Notes under the pieces: model-generated
Databases searched by the model: none
Told to the model about the DNA's origin: nothing
Seen by the model: only the letters and a program-made list of their open reading frames with translations
Program-made: the position numbers and the translations under genes
Origin: Thiocystis violacea
Lineage (GTDB): Bacteria; Pseudomonadota; Gammaproteobacteria; Chromatiales; Chromatiaceae
DNA: 54,572 nt
Reading direction: 5' to 3'
NCBI RefSeq assembly: GCF_016583565.1
Contig: NZ_NRRF01000033.1
Span: forward strand, 1 to 54,572
Part shown: positions 36,201-47,245 of the stretch, in pieces
Position numbering within the stretch: the stretch's first letter is position 1
Layout of the letters: each line of letters opens with the position of its first letter

Positions 36201-36764
36201 AAGACCTACCTGGATGCGCAGCATGAAGACATCTCGCGCTCACTGGACACCCTGGAGCAGGCGATCCGCAAGATCGACCGCGAGACGCGCAACCGCTTCA
36301 AGGAGACCTACGACCAGGTCAACCAGGGCTTTCAACAGCTTTTCCCGCGGTTGTTCGGCGGCGGGCACGCCTATCTGGAGCTCACCGACGAGGATCTGCT
36401 GGAGACCGGCGTCACCGTCATGGCGCGCCCGCCCGGCAAGCGCAATTCCAGCATCCACCTGCTGTCGGGTGGCGAGAAGGCGCTGACGGCGGTGTCCCTG
36501 GTGTTCGCCATCTTCCAGTTGAATCCGGCGCCCTTCTGTATGCTCGACGAGGTCGACGCGCCCCTGGACGATGCCAACGTCAGCCGCTTCTGCGAGCTGG
36601 TGCGCTCCATGTCGGACCGTGTCCAGTTCATCTTCATCAGTCACAACAAGGTGACCATGGAGATCGCGAGCCATCTGCTCGGCGTCACCATGCACGAGCC
36701 CGGCGTCTCGCGCCTGGTTGCGGTGGACGTCGACGAGGCGGTGAAGCTGGCGGGCGTTTCCTGA
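33261..36764 (+). CDS. smc: Chromosome segregation protein SMC
   Basis: The 1167-residue ATPase compacts and segregates chromosomes with ScpA and ScpB. Walker A GPNGCGKS is at 31-38. Two long coiled coils flank a hinge (about 515-620, VDHLEVDPGWERAVETLLGDALRAVG). The C-terminal head carries the signature LLSGGEKALTAVSLVFAIF and Walker B PFCMLDEVDAPLDD. The start MRLEKIRLAGFKSF is typical. It is preceded by a tandem duplication of its own start region. It heads the conserved smc-zipA-ligA cluster. No scpA or scpB is in the window. Confidence 0.97.
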   Translation: MRLEKIRLAGFKSFVDPTSVSFPSNLVGVVGPNGCGKSNVIDAVRWVMGESSAKMLRGESMADVIFNGSTGRKPVGVATIELVFDNSDGGAGGEFAAFNQISVKRQVSRDGQSSYFLNGSRCRRRDIQDLFLGTGLGPRSYAIIEQGMISRIIEARPEDLRLFLEEAAGISKYKERRRETENRMRHTRENLERLDDVREEVGKQLLHLERQAATAEQYTQLRAEERQLDLELKALRWRALDSEVQAMDRRLAEAENLTEEGVARQRRLEADIEDRRAAYNAASDSFNEVQGRYYAVGAEIARAEQAIQFANEERGRREAELVRLDQELYEAEHHLQRDQARLAEIEEGLARDEPELRVAEAALGEASGVLMTAEDQLKGWESEWDAFNQAAAKPSEQSQLERARINGLEQSMARDRERLRRVEEEIGRLQSADVTARFEELSEQEGLLDAQRAEQEARQQEAVAALAGRDEALRQLADTLDALRTQVQEAKGRLASLTALQDAAMADTDAERARWLAEHGLADAPRLVDHLEVDPGWERAVETLLGDALRAVGAEGLDAYRDTPGALIPGLVLLDTQASAVGSESPASLLSRYVRAPWPIEGLLGGTGIAEDLAAALDARDGLSWGQSLITPDGTRVGRNWLSTPAASAEGGVLARADAIKALRGEIASLISRESALLAEESAIRAARAEAEARGADAARALSGATRELSVLRSELSSLRTRREHQAERLRVLAEERAELNEQAAESLEAMEEARERLHAWLSEVDQLAERREAMEGERTRLRAVVAQGRAQERECRERTQGLRINVESNRAALAATRQSLTRASEQQAQLRERRNEVQIQLEEGVEPLIEQRDRLDEQLVLRVEVEESLQEVRARRESLDAEVRRLEQERQRTEQAVQGSQRGLDTLRLERQERLVRQRTLEEQLGESSVSAAGVLESMDPQASEATWQERLTKIGARIQRLGAINLAAIEEFKEQSQRKTYLDAQHEDISRSLDTLEQAIRKIDRETRNRFKETYDQVNQGFQQLFPRLFGGGHAYLELTDEDLLETGVTVMARPPGKRNSSIHLLSGGEKALTAVSLVFAIFQLNPAPFCMLDEVDAPLDDANVSRFCELVRSMSDRVQFIFISHNKVTMEIASHLLGVTMHEPGVSRLVAVDVDEAVKLAGVS

Positions 36765-37060
36765 GCCTTGGGTGTCATCCGGTCGTCCGCGCGGTCGCGA
36801 TTCCGGCGTCGGTTGGAACGCGCAGCGGTTCCTCCCCGCGGCGTTCGGGCCGGTCGCCTGCGTTGCAGAGGCGGATCGCCCGATCGGGCATCCGTCCTGC
36901 CCAGCGGCGCGATGAGCGAGGCCCAAGAGCCTCGATCCGAGCTGACTCGCTCGGGAGGGGCATCGCTCTCGGGCGGGTGGCTTGCAGTGGATACAGGCAC
37001 CACCGGCGTTGATATACTCACCGCTCAACGATCAACACCCCGAAAGCAACCAGAATTCGA

Positions 37061-40131
<3,071 letters not shown>

Positions 40132-40161
40132 GTTGAATCAGCCTGGGGCGGGCTTCTTCCC

Positions 40162-40183
40162 GGCGGTCCTCCCGCCTTTTTTT
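40162..40183 (+). terminator. Rho-independent terminator after ligA
   Basis: GGCGG and CCGCC pair around TCCTC and are followed by seven T. A larger alternative stem starts at 40147. Confidence 0.85.
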
Positions 40184-40197
40184 CCAGGGGATGCACG

Positions 40198-40470
40198 ATG
40201 ACCGAGCTGTCCAAAGAACAGGCCATCCTGATCGCGATGCGCAAGACGCTGACGGCGATCGTCAAGGACGTGACGCCACCGCCCGGGATGCGCCATCCGC
40301 TGTCGCCGAACACCATCGAAGACGTGCGTCAATGCTTGGGGCTCATCGCGGCGCGCGAGAAGGAGCTGGCCGACGAGCAGGGGCGTGGCGGCGAGCGCCC
40401 CTACTATGCCGATGAACCCCAGACGGCGCAGTTGGTGTCGATCGAGGGTCTGAAGAGGCGAAAGGAGTAG
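40198..40470 (+). CDS. Conserved small protein of unknown function (90 aa)
   Basis: The protein MTELSKEQAILIAMRKTLTA is followed by IVKDVTPPPGMRHPLSPNTIEDVRQCLGLIAAREKELADEQG and a tail YYADEPQTAQLVSIEGLKRRKE. Similar small proteins are widespread in gammaproteobacteria, usually without assigned function. It is soluble, with no Cys pair or signal peptide. GGGG-type ribosome binding lies within the terminator tail region (CAGGGGATGCACG-ATG). It lies five bp before the carbonic-anhydrase-like gene, so the two may be co-expressed. Confidence 0.75.
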   Translation: MTELSKEQAILIAMRKTLTAIVKDVTPPPGMRHPLSPNTIEDVRQCLGLIAAREKELADEQGRGGERPYYADEPQTAQLVSIEGLKRRKE

Positions 40471-40475
40471 CGCGG

Positions 40476-41285
40476 ATGGCGAACAGACACCTGCCTGGGC
40501 CGAGCTCGGCGCGGCGGCGAGCGCTGCGTGCGAGCACGCTGGCGCTGGCGCTCGCCGTTTTCAGCACCCCTGGTGTGGCCGTGCGCACCAGCACCGAAGC
40601 TGGGCCGAGCTGGAGTTATTCCGGCGAGACGGGTCCAGACCGCTGGGGCGACCTGGCAGAGCCCTACTCGGCCTGTAAGACGGGCCAGATGCAGTCGCCC
40701 ATCGATATTGCCCAAGCGCGGCCTCTGGGTTACACGCCATTGGTCTTCCAGTACCGCTCGCACCTCTTGGAGATCCTGAACACGGGCACTGGGGTTGAGG
40801 TCGTGACGCCGCCCGGCAGTGCCTTGCTGGTGCGTGGATCCGCCTATGACTTGGAGCGATTGGAGTTCCACGTTCCAGGCGAGCACCACTTCAATGGCTT
40901 CCAGGCCGAGGGCGAGATCCAATTGGTACATCGCGACGAGCGAGGCGGCTACGTCGTGGTCGCCGTACCCCTGCAGACTGGGGACCGGGAAAACCGCATC
41001 CTGTCGCGAATCCTCGACTACTTTCCGATGACGGCGGGCGAACGCGTGAGACACCGCCAGGTTGGGATCAATCCCTTGTTCCTGCTTCCCTCGGGGCGCG
41101 GCTATTACCGCTATACGGGCTCACTCACGGCCCCACCCTGCACCGAGCCGGTGCTCTGGTACGTCATGAGCGACCCGCTCATCATCAGTCCCGATCAGCT
41201 GCGGCGTATCTCTGAAGCCATCGGCTTCAACGCCCGTCCGGTCCAGCCGCTCAACGGCCGGGTCGTCAATGTGATGGGGCGCTGA
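40476..41285 (+). CDS. Alpha-carbonic-anhydrase-like protein with altered zinc site
   Basis: The 269-residue protein has an export-type N-terminus (ALRASTLALALAVFSTPGVA) and the alpha-carbonic-anhydrase fold: WSYSGETGPDRWGDL, KTGQMQSPIDI, GSLTAPPCTEPVLWYV. The zinc ligands are not conserved. In LERLEFHVPGEHHF the first His (human CA II His94) is Glu130, the second is kept as His132, and in GEIQLVH the third (His119) is Gln149. The proton-shuttle His64 position is Thr105. A normal CO2-hydrating enzyme is therefore unlikely unless Glu and Gln coordinate a metal. It resembles the carbonic-anhydrase-related proteins that lost catalysis and may bind a ligand or partner in the periplasm. Confidence 0.85.
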   Translation: MANRHLPGPSSARRRALRASTLALALAVFSTPGVAVRTSTEAGPSWSYSGETGPDRWGDLAEPYSACKTGQMQSPIDIAQARPLGYTPLVFQYRSHLLEILNTGTGVEVVTPPGSALLVRGSAYDLERLEFHVPGEHHFNGFQAEGEIQLVHRDERGGYVVVAVPLQTGDRENRILSRILDYFPMTAGERVRHRQVGINPLFLLPSGRGYYRYTGSLTAPPCTEPVLWYVMSDPLIISPDQLRRISEAIGFNARPVQPLNGRVVNVMGR

Positions 41286-41592
41286 CCTCGGGCCCACTCG
41301 GCACCATCGCAGTCGGTTGTCAGTGTCTCTTGCGGGGCTCTTTGCGATGCCCTGCCGGACGTATCGAGACTCACGGGGGGCAGAGCGCACCGGTCGGTGC
41401 CGATGCGCTCTGGCGCGAGGGGCCTGCCCGAGTTCGAACGAATCGGCTGCGCAAGCGGGAGAACAGCTGCGTTCGTCCGGCTTTCCGTGACATAGCGTCC
41501 GCTATGCACCTCAAAAGCACGAGGAAATGGCCTTGCTCTCCCGGTGTGCGCTTCGATTCCTCTGAACCGGCCAGGCTCCTGCGCTCAGCAGA
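41286..41592. other. 307-bp convergent gap
   Basis: No gene is seen. It contains an inverted repeat CATAGCG-TC-CGCTATG near 41490-41506 without a T run. The two flanking genes converge here, so a weak terminator is possible. Confidence 0.4.
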
Positions 41593-42900
41593 TCAGTCTT
41601 CGATCTGATCCTCGGCGACCGCGATCAGGACAGGCGAAGTCACCTCTTTCGGGAGTTGGTCGAACTTCTTGGCGAGAGAGGGCCAGAGCAGATTGTAGTA
41701 GAGCTCGGCACGCACCAGGGCGACGCCTTTCGCCGGGATCTCATACTCCAGGTCGCGGATCTCGTGTGGCTTGAGGCGTGTGTCTTTGCCCGGCTTGGTT
41801 GCCGTCGGCGGGGGGGCGGGGTGTCCTTTGTCGTCGGCCAGTCCGTAGGCGAAATAGGCCTGGGGATCGTCGTCCGACGGGTGTCCGTCCGCGTTCTGCC
41901 ACAGGACGTTTCCAGTGGCGTCATAGGCCGTCAGTGTCAGATGCAGATTCCGGAAGGGCGCCCCGGTCGGCATGGCGTGGGGCTGCAGATTGCGAATCTG
42001 AACCCGGGTCTTGATGGCGTCGCCCGCGGCCTTGGTCTTGAGGTCGAACACGACCGAGCGTTCAAGCATGGCGTCATGATGACCGCCACCCATGGTGTGG
42101 TCCGCGAATCCGCCTGCGACGGGCATGTGGCAGGTCTGGCAGGCAACACGGCTCCCGCTCTCGACGAACTCTCCCCCCGTCTGGCAAAGCGGAACGCCCT
42201 TGGGGTTGTCGCGTTGGTCGTGGCAGCCCATGCAGGCATCGGATGTCCGCAGCTGGATGGAATTCGGCTCCAACTCCAGCGCAGGGATGGACTTTCCGCC
42301 CAGCTCGACGGGTTCGCCGAGATGAGGATTGGGTTTCTGGTCGTCCGAATTCGTTGTGGTGGCGCCGCCGAAGAGATCCTCTGAGGCTGTGAGCTGCTGC
42401 AGGCCGCGAGGAAATCCAACCGGCCCTTGAAGACGGTCCGCGACCTCGTAGGCCATGAGACCGTAGCGGATCTTGCCGTTCTCGCCCTTGATGCCCTTGT
42501 AGTCCTTGAGGGTATGGCAGGCGACGCAGTTCACCCCTTCGCTGTAGGCCGGCAAGGCGTCCAGCTTGGTGGTCTTGTCACGCGCCGCATTGGGGGCGTG
42601 ACACTGGAGGCAGATCGGGAATTTGCCGGACTTCTTGTGGAGCATACCTTCCGCGCTCGGGTCTCCGACCTCCTGCTTGTAGAAAACGCCGTGAATCGGG
42701 TCCGACAGGGCCGTGCTCTGCGCGTGCATGGAGCCTTTCCATTGGCGGTAGATGTCCTGATGACAGGTCTCGCAGACCTCGGAAGAGACTCTGTGGATGG
42801 GTTCGGGCTCCGCCGCGAGCGCCATCGTAGCGCTCAAGGCGAGCGCGATGATCACTGCCTGTGCCCCGGGAATGGCCGTCGGCCATTGATTCAGTCGCAT
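41593..42900 (-). CDS. Pentaheme cytochrome c (cytochrome c554-like)
   Basis: The 435-residue exported protein has a signal peptide (about 1-30, ending ATMALA) and five CxxCH heme sites at 43, 97, 125, 223 and 254. The N-terminal half resembles the cytochrome c554 domain (SEVCETCHQDIYRQWKGSMHA). The C-terminal ~170 residues are heme-free and look like a beta-sandwich (VVFDLKTKAAGDAIKTRVQIRN, then LTAYDATGNVLW). GAGGAG precedes the ATG. It is divergent from the octaheme/tetraheme operon and probably trades electrons with it, either as donor or as acceptor from the hydroxylamine-oxidoreductase-like enzyme. The exact substrate is unknown. Confidence 0.8.
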   Translation of the reverse strand: MRLNQWPTAIPGAQAVIIALALSATMALAAEPEPIHRVSSEVCETCHQDIYRQWKGSMHAQSTALSDPIHGVFYKQEVGDPSAEGMLHKKSGKFPICLQCHAPNAARDKTTKLDALPAYSEGVNCVACHTLKDYKGIKGENGKIRYGLMAYEVADRLQGPVGFPRGLQQLTASEDLFGGATTTNSDDQKPNPHLGEPVELGGKSIPALELEPNSIQLRTSDACMGCHDQRDNPKGVPLCQTGGEFVESGSRVACQTCHMPVAGGFADHTMGGGHHDAMLERSVVFDLKTKAAGDAIKTRVQIRNLQPHAMPTGAPFRNLHLTLTAYDATGNVLWQNADGHPSDDDPQAYFAYGLADDKGHPAPPPTATKPGKDTRLKPHEIRDLEYEIPAKGVALVRAELYYNLLWPSLAKKFDQLPKEVTSPVLIAVAEDQIED

Positions 42901-43377
42901 GCGTTGTCACTCCTCTTTATCGCTGTTCTATCGCTGCCTTGGCATTATTTTCCATTCTGTCTCGAAACAGAAGGGCGGAGTGCTCAATGAGCGGGCTCCT
43001 GTGCCTGATCAGGAATTACGGAATTTTATTAACTAGTAAAGTTACCGAGTTCCAATCTGTTGCGCTTGCTTCTAAAGGGTTGCAGTCATTGGTATCTTGT
43101 TGGGCCGGGGAGAGAGCGCTTGCCTGACTTCTGGATGGGAAAAGCAAATGGAATATTTGTTTTTCATTATGATTTCCGGATCGCTCGAAACTGTTCGGTG
43201 ATATCGTGAAGACATCTCCTGTGCGTGACAGCTGCCGTGCGGTGAACATAGGCTGGGTGCATGTGTCGATCCATGCATTCGCGCTTGGCGTCGAGTCGTG
43301 CCGAGCCTTCGTCAGGAGGGGCAGATTGAGGGCAAGGAGGCGTTTTCGCCTGGATTCATTCGATCGAGGAGGCTGAG
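42901..43377. other. 477-bp divergent control region of the cytochrome genes
   Basis: No gene is seen. Two stretches (about 43005-43045 and 43139-43180) are AT-rich for this genome and probably contain the promoters. I looked for FNR, NsrR and NorR-type inverted repeats and found no convincing match. Confidence 0.5.
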
Positions 43378-44844
43378 GTGATCGTGATTAGGAAGCTGCG
43401 AGTTCTGTTGCTGTTGCCGATCTTCGGGGGAGTCGCCCTCGGCGCGATCCTGTTCTCTGGCCAGGCGATGGCCGAGAAGGTCACGCTGGACCCCAGCCTC
43501 TGGGGGCACCCGGCGGGGGAGGCTTGCGTCAGCTGTCACGCCAAGGCCTCGGCCGGGCTCACGGATCAGTGGCGCGAGAGCGCCCATCAGGCCGCGGGCG
43601 TGAACTGCATGGATTGCCACCAGGCGGATCGCGCGGACGTCGACGCGATGGAGCATGAGGGTCAGATCATTGCGACCATTGTGTCCCCAAAGGACTGTGG
43701 GCGCTGCCATGACAAGGAGTTCGAGGAGCAGCGGGGCTCGGTGCACGCGGAGGCCTTCGCCATCATCGAGACGCGGCTTCCCGCCCTGGCCGACAACGTT
43801 GGCGGTCCGGCCATGCGCTCGGCCTCGTGCGACCAGTGTCATGGCTCCCAGGTCAAGGTGCGCGGGGATGGCACGCTGGATTCGGCGACCTGGCCGAATT
43901 CGGGCATCGGACGGATCAATCCGGACGGCTCCAAGGGATCCTGCTCCGCCTGTCATGGGCGGCATCGGTTCTCAAAGGCCCAGGCCCGCGAACCCGATGC
44001 CTGTGTGCGCTGTCACTCCGGCCCCGACTCCCCGGACAAGGAGATCTTCGAGGCATCCAAGCACGGCATGATCTACGCCGCCCAGCGGGATGACATGCAT
44101 CTCGCTGCCGACGCCTGGATCGCCGGGCGTGATTACACGGCGGCACCGACCTGCGTGACCTGCCACATGGGGGGTGCTGGCAAGCTTCCTGCCAGCCATG
44201 ACGTGGGCATGCGCAACGTTTGGAGCCTCAACACCCCGGTTTCCGAGCGGCAGTACCTGGTCGTCTTCGAGGACGGCGCCAAGATGGAACTCCCGGAGAG
44301 CGCCGAGATTCCCAAGCGCGGGAGCGAGCTGACGCGCCCCGATGGCAGTCTCGGGACGGTCAAGGTCGTGGCGACGCCCGAGCGGCGTCGCCAGGCGATG
44401 TCCATGGTCTGTCTGGAGTGCCATGGCAAGGGGTTCACCCAGGGCTTCATGGCTCAACTCGACGGTGTCGTGGGCCTGTTCAACACCAAGTTCGCCGAGC
44501 CGGCCAAGACGATCATGCAGGGTCTCTACACCGAGGGTCTGCTCACGCCGACGCCCTTCGATGAGCCGATCGAGTTCACTTACTGGGAGCTGTGGCACGA
44601 CGAAGGCGCCAGGGCGCGCCATGGCGCGGCCATGATGAGTCCGAACCACGCCTGGTGGGAAGGGATGTACCTGGTCGGACGCAATTTTTACGCGCGCTTC
44701 CTGCCGGAGGCACGCGCGGCGGCGGGCTTCAAGTCCGTCGAGCTGGTCGATACGGTGCTGGATGCACAGGGCCCGCACCAGTGGTTGAAGGATCCGAATC
44801 GAGCGAATCCGATCCTTGGCTTCGGTGGCGAGGAGGCGGACTGA
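43378..44844 (+). CDS. haoA: Octaheme cytochrome c, hydroxylamine oxidoreductase-like (epsilon-Hao type)
   Basis: The 488-residue periplasmic protein has a signal peptide (LLLLPIFGGVALGAILF...AMA, cut near 32) and eight CxxCH motifs at 50, 77, 107, 151, 189, 209, 259 and 345. Spacing and the C-terminal block (YWELWHDEGARARHGAAMMSP, then NHAWWEGMYLVGRNFY) match the octaheme Hao family, closest to the epsilonproteobacterial form. In that form hydroxylamine or nitrite is thought to be reduced, rather than oxidised by a Tyr-crosslinked P460 heme. GTG 43378 follows GAGGAGG by five bases. Its stop overlaps the start of the NapC/NirT gene, so a quinol donor is co-translated. Whether the cross-linking Tyr is present needs an alignment. 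Confidence 0.85.
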   Translation: MIVIRKLRVLLLLPIFGGVALGAILFSGQAMAEKVTLDPSLWGHPAGEACVSCHAKASAGLTDQWRESAHQAAGVNCMDCHQADRADVDAMEHEGQIIATIVSPKDCGRCHDKEFEEQRGSVHAEAFAIIETRLPALADNVGGPAMRSASCDQCHGSQVKVRGDGTLDSATWPNSGIGRINPDGSKGSCSACHGRHRFSKAQAREPDACVRCHSGPDSPDKEIFEASKHGMIYAAQRDDMHLAADAWIAGRDYTAAPTCVTCHMGGAGKLPASHDVGMRNVWSLNTPVSERQYLVVFEDGAKMELPESAEIPKRGSELTRPDGSLGTVKVVATPERRRQAMSMVCLECHGKGFTQGFMAQLDGVVGLFNTKFAEPAKTIMQGLYTEGLLTPTPFDEPIEFTYWELWHDEGARARHGAAMMSPNHAWWEGMYLVGRNFYARFLPEARAAAGFKSVELVDTVLDAQGPHQWLKDPNRANPILGFGGEEAD

Positions 44845-45494
44845 TGCGTACCTGGGGCGTGTCTCTCGTCATCACCCGCCATGTCCTCATCGCCCTGGTG
44901 ATCGGCGGTCTTGGCGGCTTGCTCGTGATGGCCTTCCTCATCGAGCTGGACCACGCCACCAGCCGCAGCGAGTTTTGCACGAGCTGCCATTCCATGCGCT
45001 TCGCCGAGCAGACCTATCAAGCCTCGCTGCACTTCGACTCGCCATCGGGCGTGCGCGCCAGTTGCGGCGATTGCCACGTCTCGCCCGGGCTGATGGCCGC
45101 GACCTGGGATCACCTGGTCGGTCTCCGCGACCTCTTCAAGGAATTCTTCGGGCCAGACTACGCCGACCCCGCGGTCAATCTCTTGCACTTGCCCGAGGCC
45201 GCCTTCTCCGCGCGGGAGTGGTTCCGCAAGCGGGATTCCGCCACCTGCAGGCGCTGCCACACCCAGGAGGCGATTCTCGGCGAGCGGGCCAATACAGCCG
45301 CCATCCATCGCGAGGAGGCCGAAGGCAAGACCTGTATCGACTGTCATTACAACCTGGTCCACCGTAGGGTGCCGGACGAACAGACGTTCAAGCGGGATGC
45401 CTGGAATGCGATGGTCGAAGAGGAAATGGGCCTTGAGCCGGGGGAGGCCGCCAGGCTGCTGGAGGGACCGGGCTCCGGCTGCGGCGAACCCTGA
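44844..45494 (+). CDS. Tetraheme NapC/NirT-type quinol dehydrogenase
   Basis: The 216-residue protein has one N-terminal membrane anchor (HVLIALVIGGLGGLLVMAFLI, residues 13-33) and four CxxCH sites at 45, 74, 135 and 164. This is the NapC/NirT/CymA pattern. Such proteins pass electrons from quinol to periplasmic reductases. The ATG overlaps the octaheme stop (TGATG). The pairing with an octaheme Hao mirrors the haoA-napC pairs of Campylobacter relatives and supports a reductive role. A longer in-frame start upstream is inside haoA and unlikely. Confidence 0.9.
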   Translation: MRTWGVSLVITRHVLIALVIGGLGGLLVMAFLIELDHATSRSEFCTSCHSMRFAEQTYQASLHFDSPSGVRASCGDCHVSPGLMAATWDHLVGLRDLFKEFFGPDYADPAVNLLHLPEAAFSAREWFRKRDSATCRRCHTQEAILGERANTAAIHREEAEGKTCIDCHYNLVHRRVPDEQTFKRDAWNAMVEEEMGLEPGEAARLLEGPGSGCGEP

Positions 45495-45569
45495 ATGCCG
45501 ATGCGCTCAGGCGAGTCCTGGGCAGGCGTTGGCTTGGTGGATTCGCGCGTTCGGGGCTCGCGCCTGGCT

Positions 45570-45791
45570 TCAGTGCTGGCAGTTGTTGAGTCGATGACCG
45601 CCGCCAGGGAGCACGGCGAACAGGAAGGCGAAGCCAAGCACCGCGGCGCCGGCCAAGACCATCAGGAGCGCGATATGGGCCATGGGGATCATGAGTCCGC
45701 TGGTTTCGGCGACCAGCAGGAGGAGGATCCCGGACGCCAGTAAGGTTGCGGAAAGCGTGACGGCGACACGCATGGTGCTGCAAGAGGTCAT
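45570..45791 (-). CDS. Small two-helix membrane protein (73 aa)
   Basis: The protein has two hydrophobic helices (about residues 9-28 and 37-60: VAVTLSATLLASGILLLLV and HIALLMVLAGAAVLGFAFLFAVL) with SGLMIPM between them. GGAG lies eight bases before the ATG. It converges with the NapC-type gene and may serve the cytochrome module, but I do not recognise the family. An AT-rich region with TTGACT (45839-45844) and TATAGT on the minus strand upstream could be its promoter. The 15-bp spacer is short. Confidence 0.6.
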   Translation of the reverse strand: MTSCSTMRVAVTLSATLLASGILLLLVAETSGLMIPMAHIALLMVLAGAAVLGFAFLFAVLPGGGHRLNNCQH

Positions 45792-46290
45792 GATCTGACT
45801 CCAATCATTACTACATAACTATATTCTAATATTTATTCAGTCAATTACAAGTCGCGCTTTCCTGGAATGTGACCTGGTCGAGGTCAACCGCTCTGCTGGG
45901 TCAGCGGAACGCGGCAGGATCTCGCTCATCCAGTAGGGGCGGCGCGCACCTTCTCGGCGAAGAAAAGCCTCACCGTGGCCTTTCAATCGCCCTGTTGCGC
46001 CGTCACACTCCCCGAGCTGGGCGATCACCGGCGACTCGCCTACCTGGCAGCGATGCTTGTGCTGCCGATTGGAGGATCGACGGGATGCCGCGGCTCGGTG
46101 TTCTTATGCGAGCCGCGTCACTGTGTGCGACGGCGCGGCGCGCGGCGATGGCTTGTGCGTCCGGAGGATGCGCGCCCCACGGGCTGGGTCGCTGGATGTG
46201 CTGCGCGCGAATCGTCCTGCCTGCCTTGATGGCGCATGGCCTGGCCAAACTGAATCTGCTCTCTCCCCCTCCCTCAGGAGTTCATCGTCG
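45792..46290. other. 499-bp gap with an inverted repeat
   Basis: The first 50 bp are very AT-rich for this genome. TGACCT-N5-AGGTCA at 45870-45886 is a 17-bp inverted repeat that could bind a regulator of the 73-aa membrane gene. Downstream frames look like codon-bias noise; no further gene is called. Confidence 0.45.
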
Positions 46291-47055
46291 ATGCATCAGA
46301 CCTCTCTCATCCGCAGGCCTCTTGGCCTCTTGCTCGCTTTGACGATTGCGGCGCCTGGCGTCGCCCTTGCCTATGACACCAAGGACGCAATCCGCGATTG
46401 CGAGGATCGTCTGCGCAGCGAATACGGTCTGATCGACCTGCGTGAGAGCCGCGGCGTCCAACTGCCCGGCGACAAGACCTACCGGGTCGAGGGCAAGACC
46501 AAGATCGACGGCGAGAAATATCCTTGGACCTGTGACGTGCAACGTCGACGGGTGGTCAACCTGGAGTATCGCGGACGCCGACCGTCCCGCGCCGGAGGTC
46601 CGCCGGGGGGCGGTGGACCCGAGGTCGTGCCGCGCCGCTCCGGTGAGGTCGAGGTCCGGCTGCCGGGCGGTTGCATGACGCTCTACGACCGCCGCGGTGA
46701 TCTGATCAACCGCGGCAGCCGTTGCAGTCCGGGTGATCGTCGCCGTGCCGACGATGCCGCCGCCGCCTACTTCCGTGAGCAACGGCATGGCGGCGATCGC
46801 CGCAATGACGATCGTCGCAATGATGATCGTCGTAATGACGATCGTCGGTACGATGACCGCGGAGGATCCGGGCGCGGCAATCAGAGAGACTCGGAGCTGG
46901 ACATCGACCTGAGCAAACGCGGCAGTGGCAGGGTCAGGTTCGATAACGACTGCGTGGTCTATTACGAGAAAGGACGGCGCTCGACGGTCTCGCCGCAGTG
47001 CAGTGGGCGCCAGGTCGATCGCGCGGACAAAGCGGTGGATGACTCCCTGCGCTAG
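46291..47055 (+). CDS. Secreted unknown protein with Asn-Asp-Asp-Arg-Arg repeats
   Basis: From ATG 46291 (CAGGAG ten bases before) the protein has 254 residues. A signal peptide (LGLLLALTIAAPGVALA, cut near 27) precedes a Cys-containing domain (DAIRDCEDRLRSEYGL...YPWTCDVQ). A second domain has a short Cys pair (GGCMTLYDR...SRCSPGDRRRA). A repeat NDDRR occurs four times (15-bp DNA unit, about 46800-46855). The C-terminal part VRFDNDCVVYYEKGRR...PQC has another Cys pair. The cysteines suggest disulfides in the periplasm. I do not recognise the family and no partner is evident nearby. The longer frame from 46057 lacks a start signal. Confidence 0.7.
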   Translation: MHQTSLIRRPLGLLLALTIAAPGVALAYDTKDAIRDCEDRLRSEYGLIDLRESRGVQLPGDKTYRVEGKTKIDGEKYPWTCDVQRRRVVNLEYRGRRPSRAGGPPGGGGPEVVPRRSGEVEVRLPGGCMTLYDRRGDLINRGSRCSPGDRRRADDAAAAYFREQRHGGDRRNDDRRNDDRRNDDRRYDDRGGSGRGNQRDSELDIDLSKRGSGRVRFDNDCVVYYEKGRRSTVSPQCSGRQVDRADKAVDDSLR

Positions 47056-47185
47056 TCGATCGGCGGGCTAACCGCGGACCTCCGGCAGCGTCGCGCGGTT
47101 GGCCTGCCTCGACTGGCCGGGCATCGCCGTTTCCTCGACGCCTGTTTGGTGCGTAGCCATCGCCAGATCTTGACGCCGCCGCCAA

Positions 47186-47215
47186 CAAAAAAGCCGACCC
47201 CGCAGCGGGGTCGGC
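47186..47215 (-). terminator. Rho-independent terminator of the parvulin gene
   Basis: On the minus strand GCCGACCCCG/CGGGGTCGGC forms a ten-base-pair stem with loop CTG, followed by TTTTTTT. It lies 30 bp after the stop. Confidence 0.9.
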
Positions 47216-47245
47216 TCCTTGAAAACACCAGCCTGGGCTACCCGA

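Noticed and set aside
34482..36224. 580-codon antisense frame over smc
   Set aside because: Leu/Arg-rich shadow of the SMC coiled coil without its own start signal or motif.
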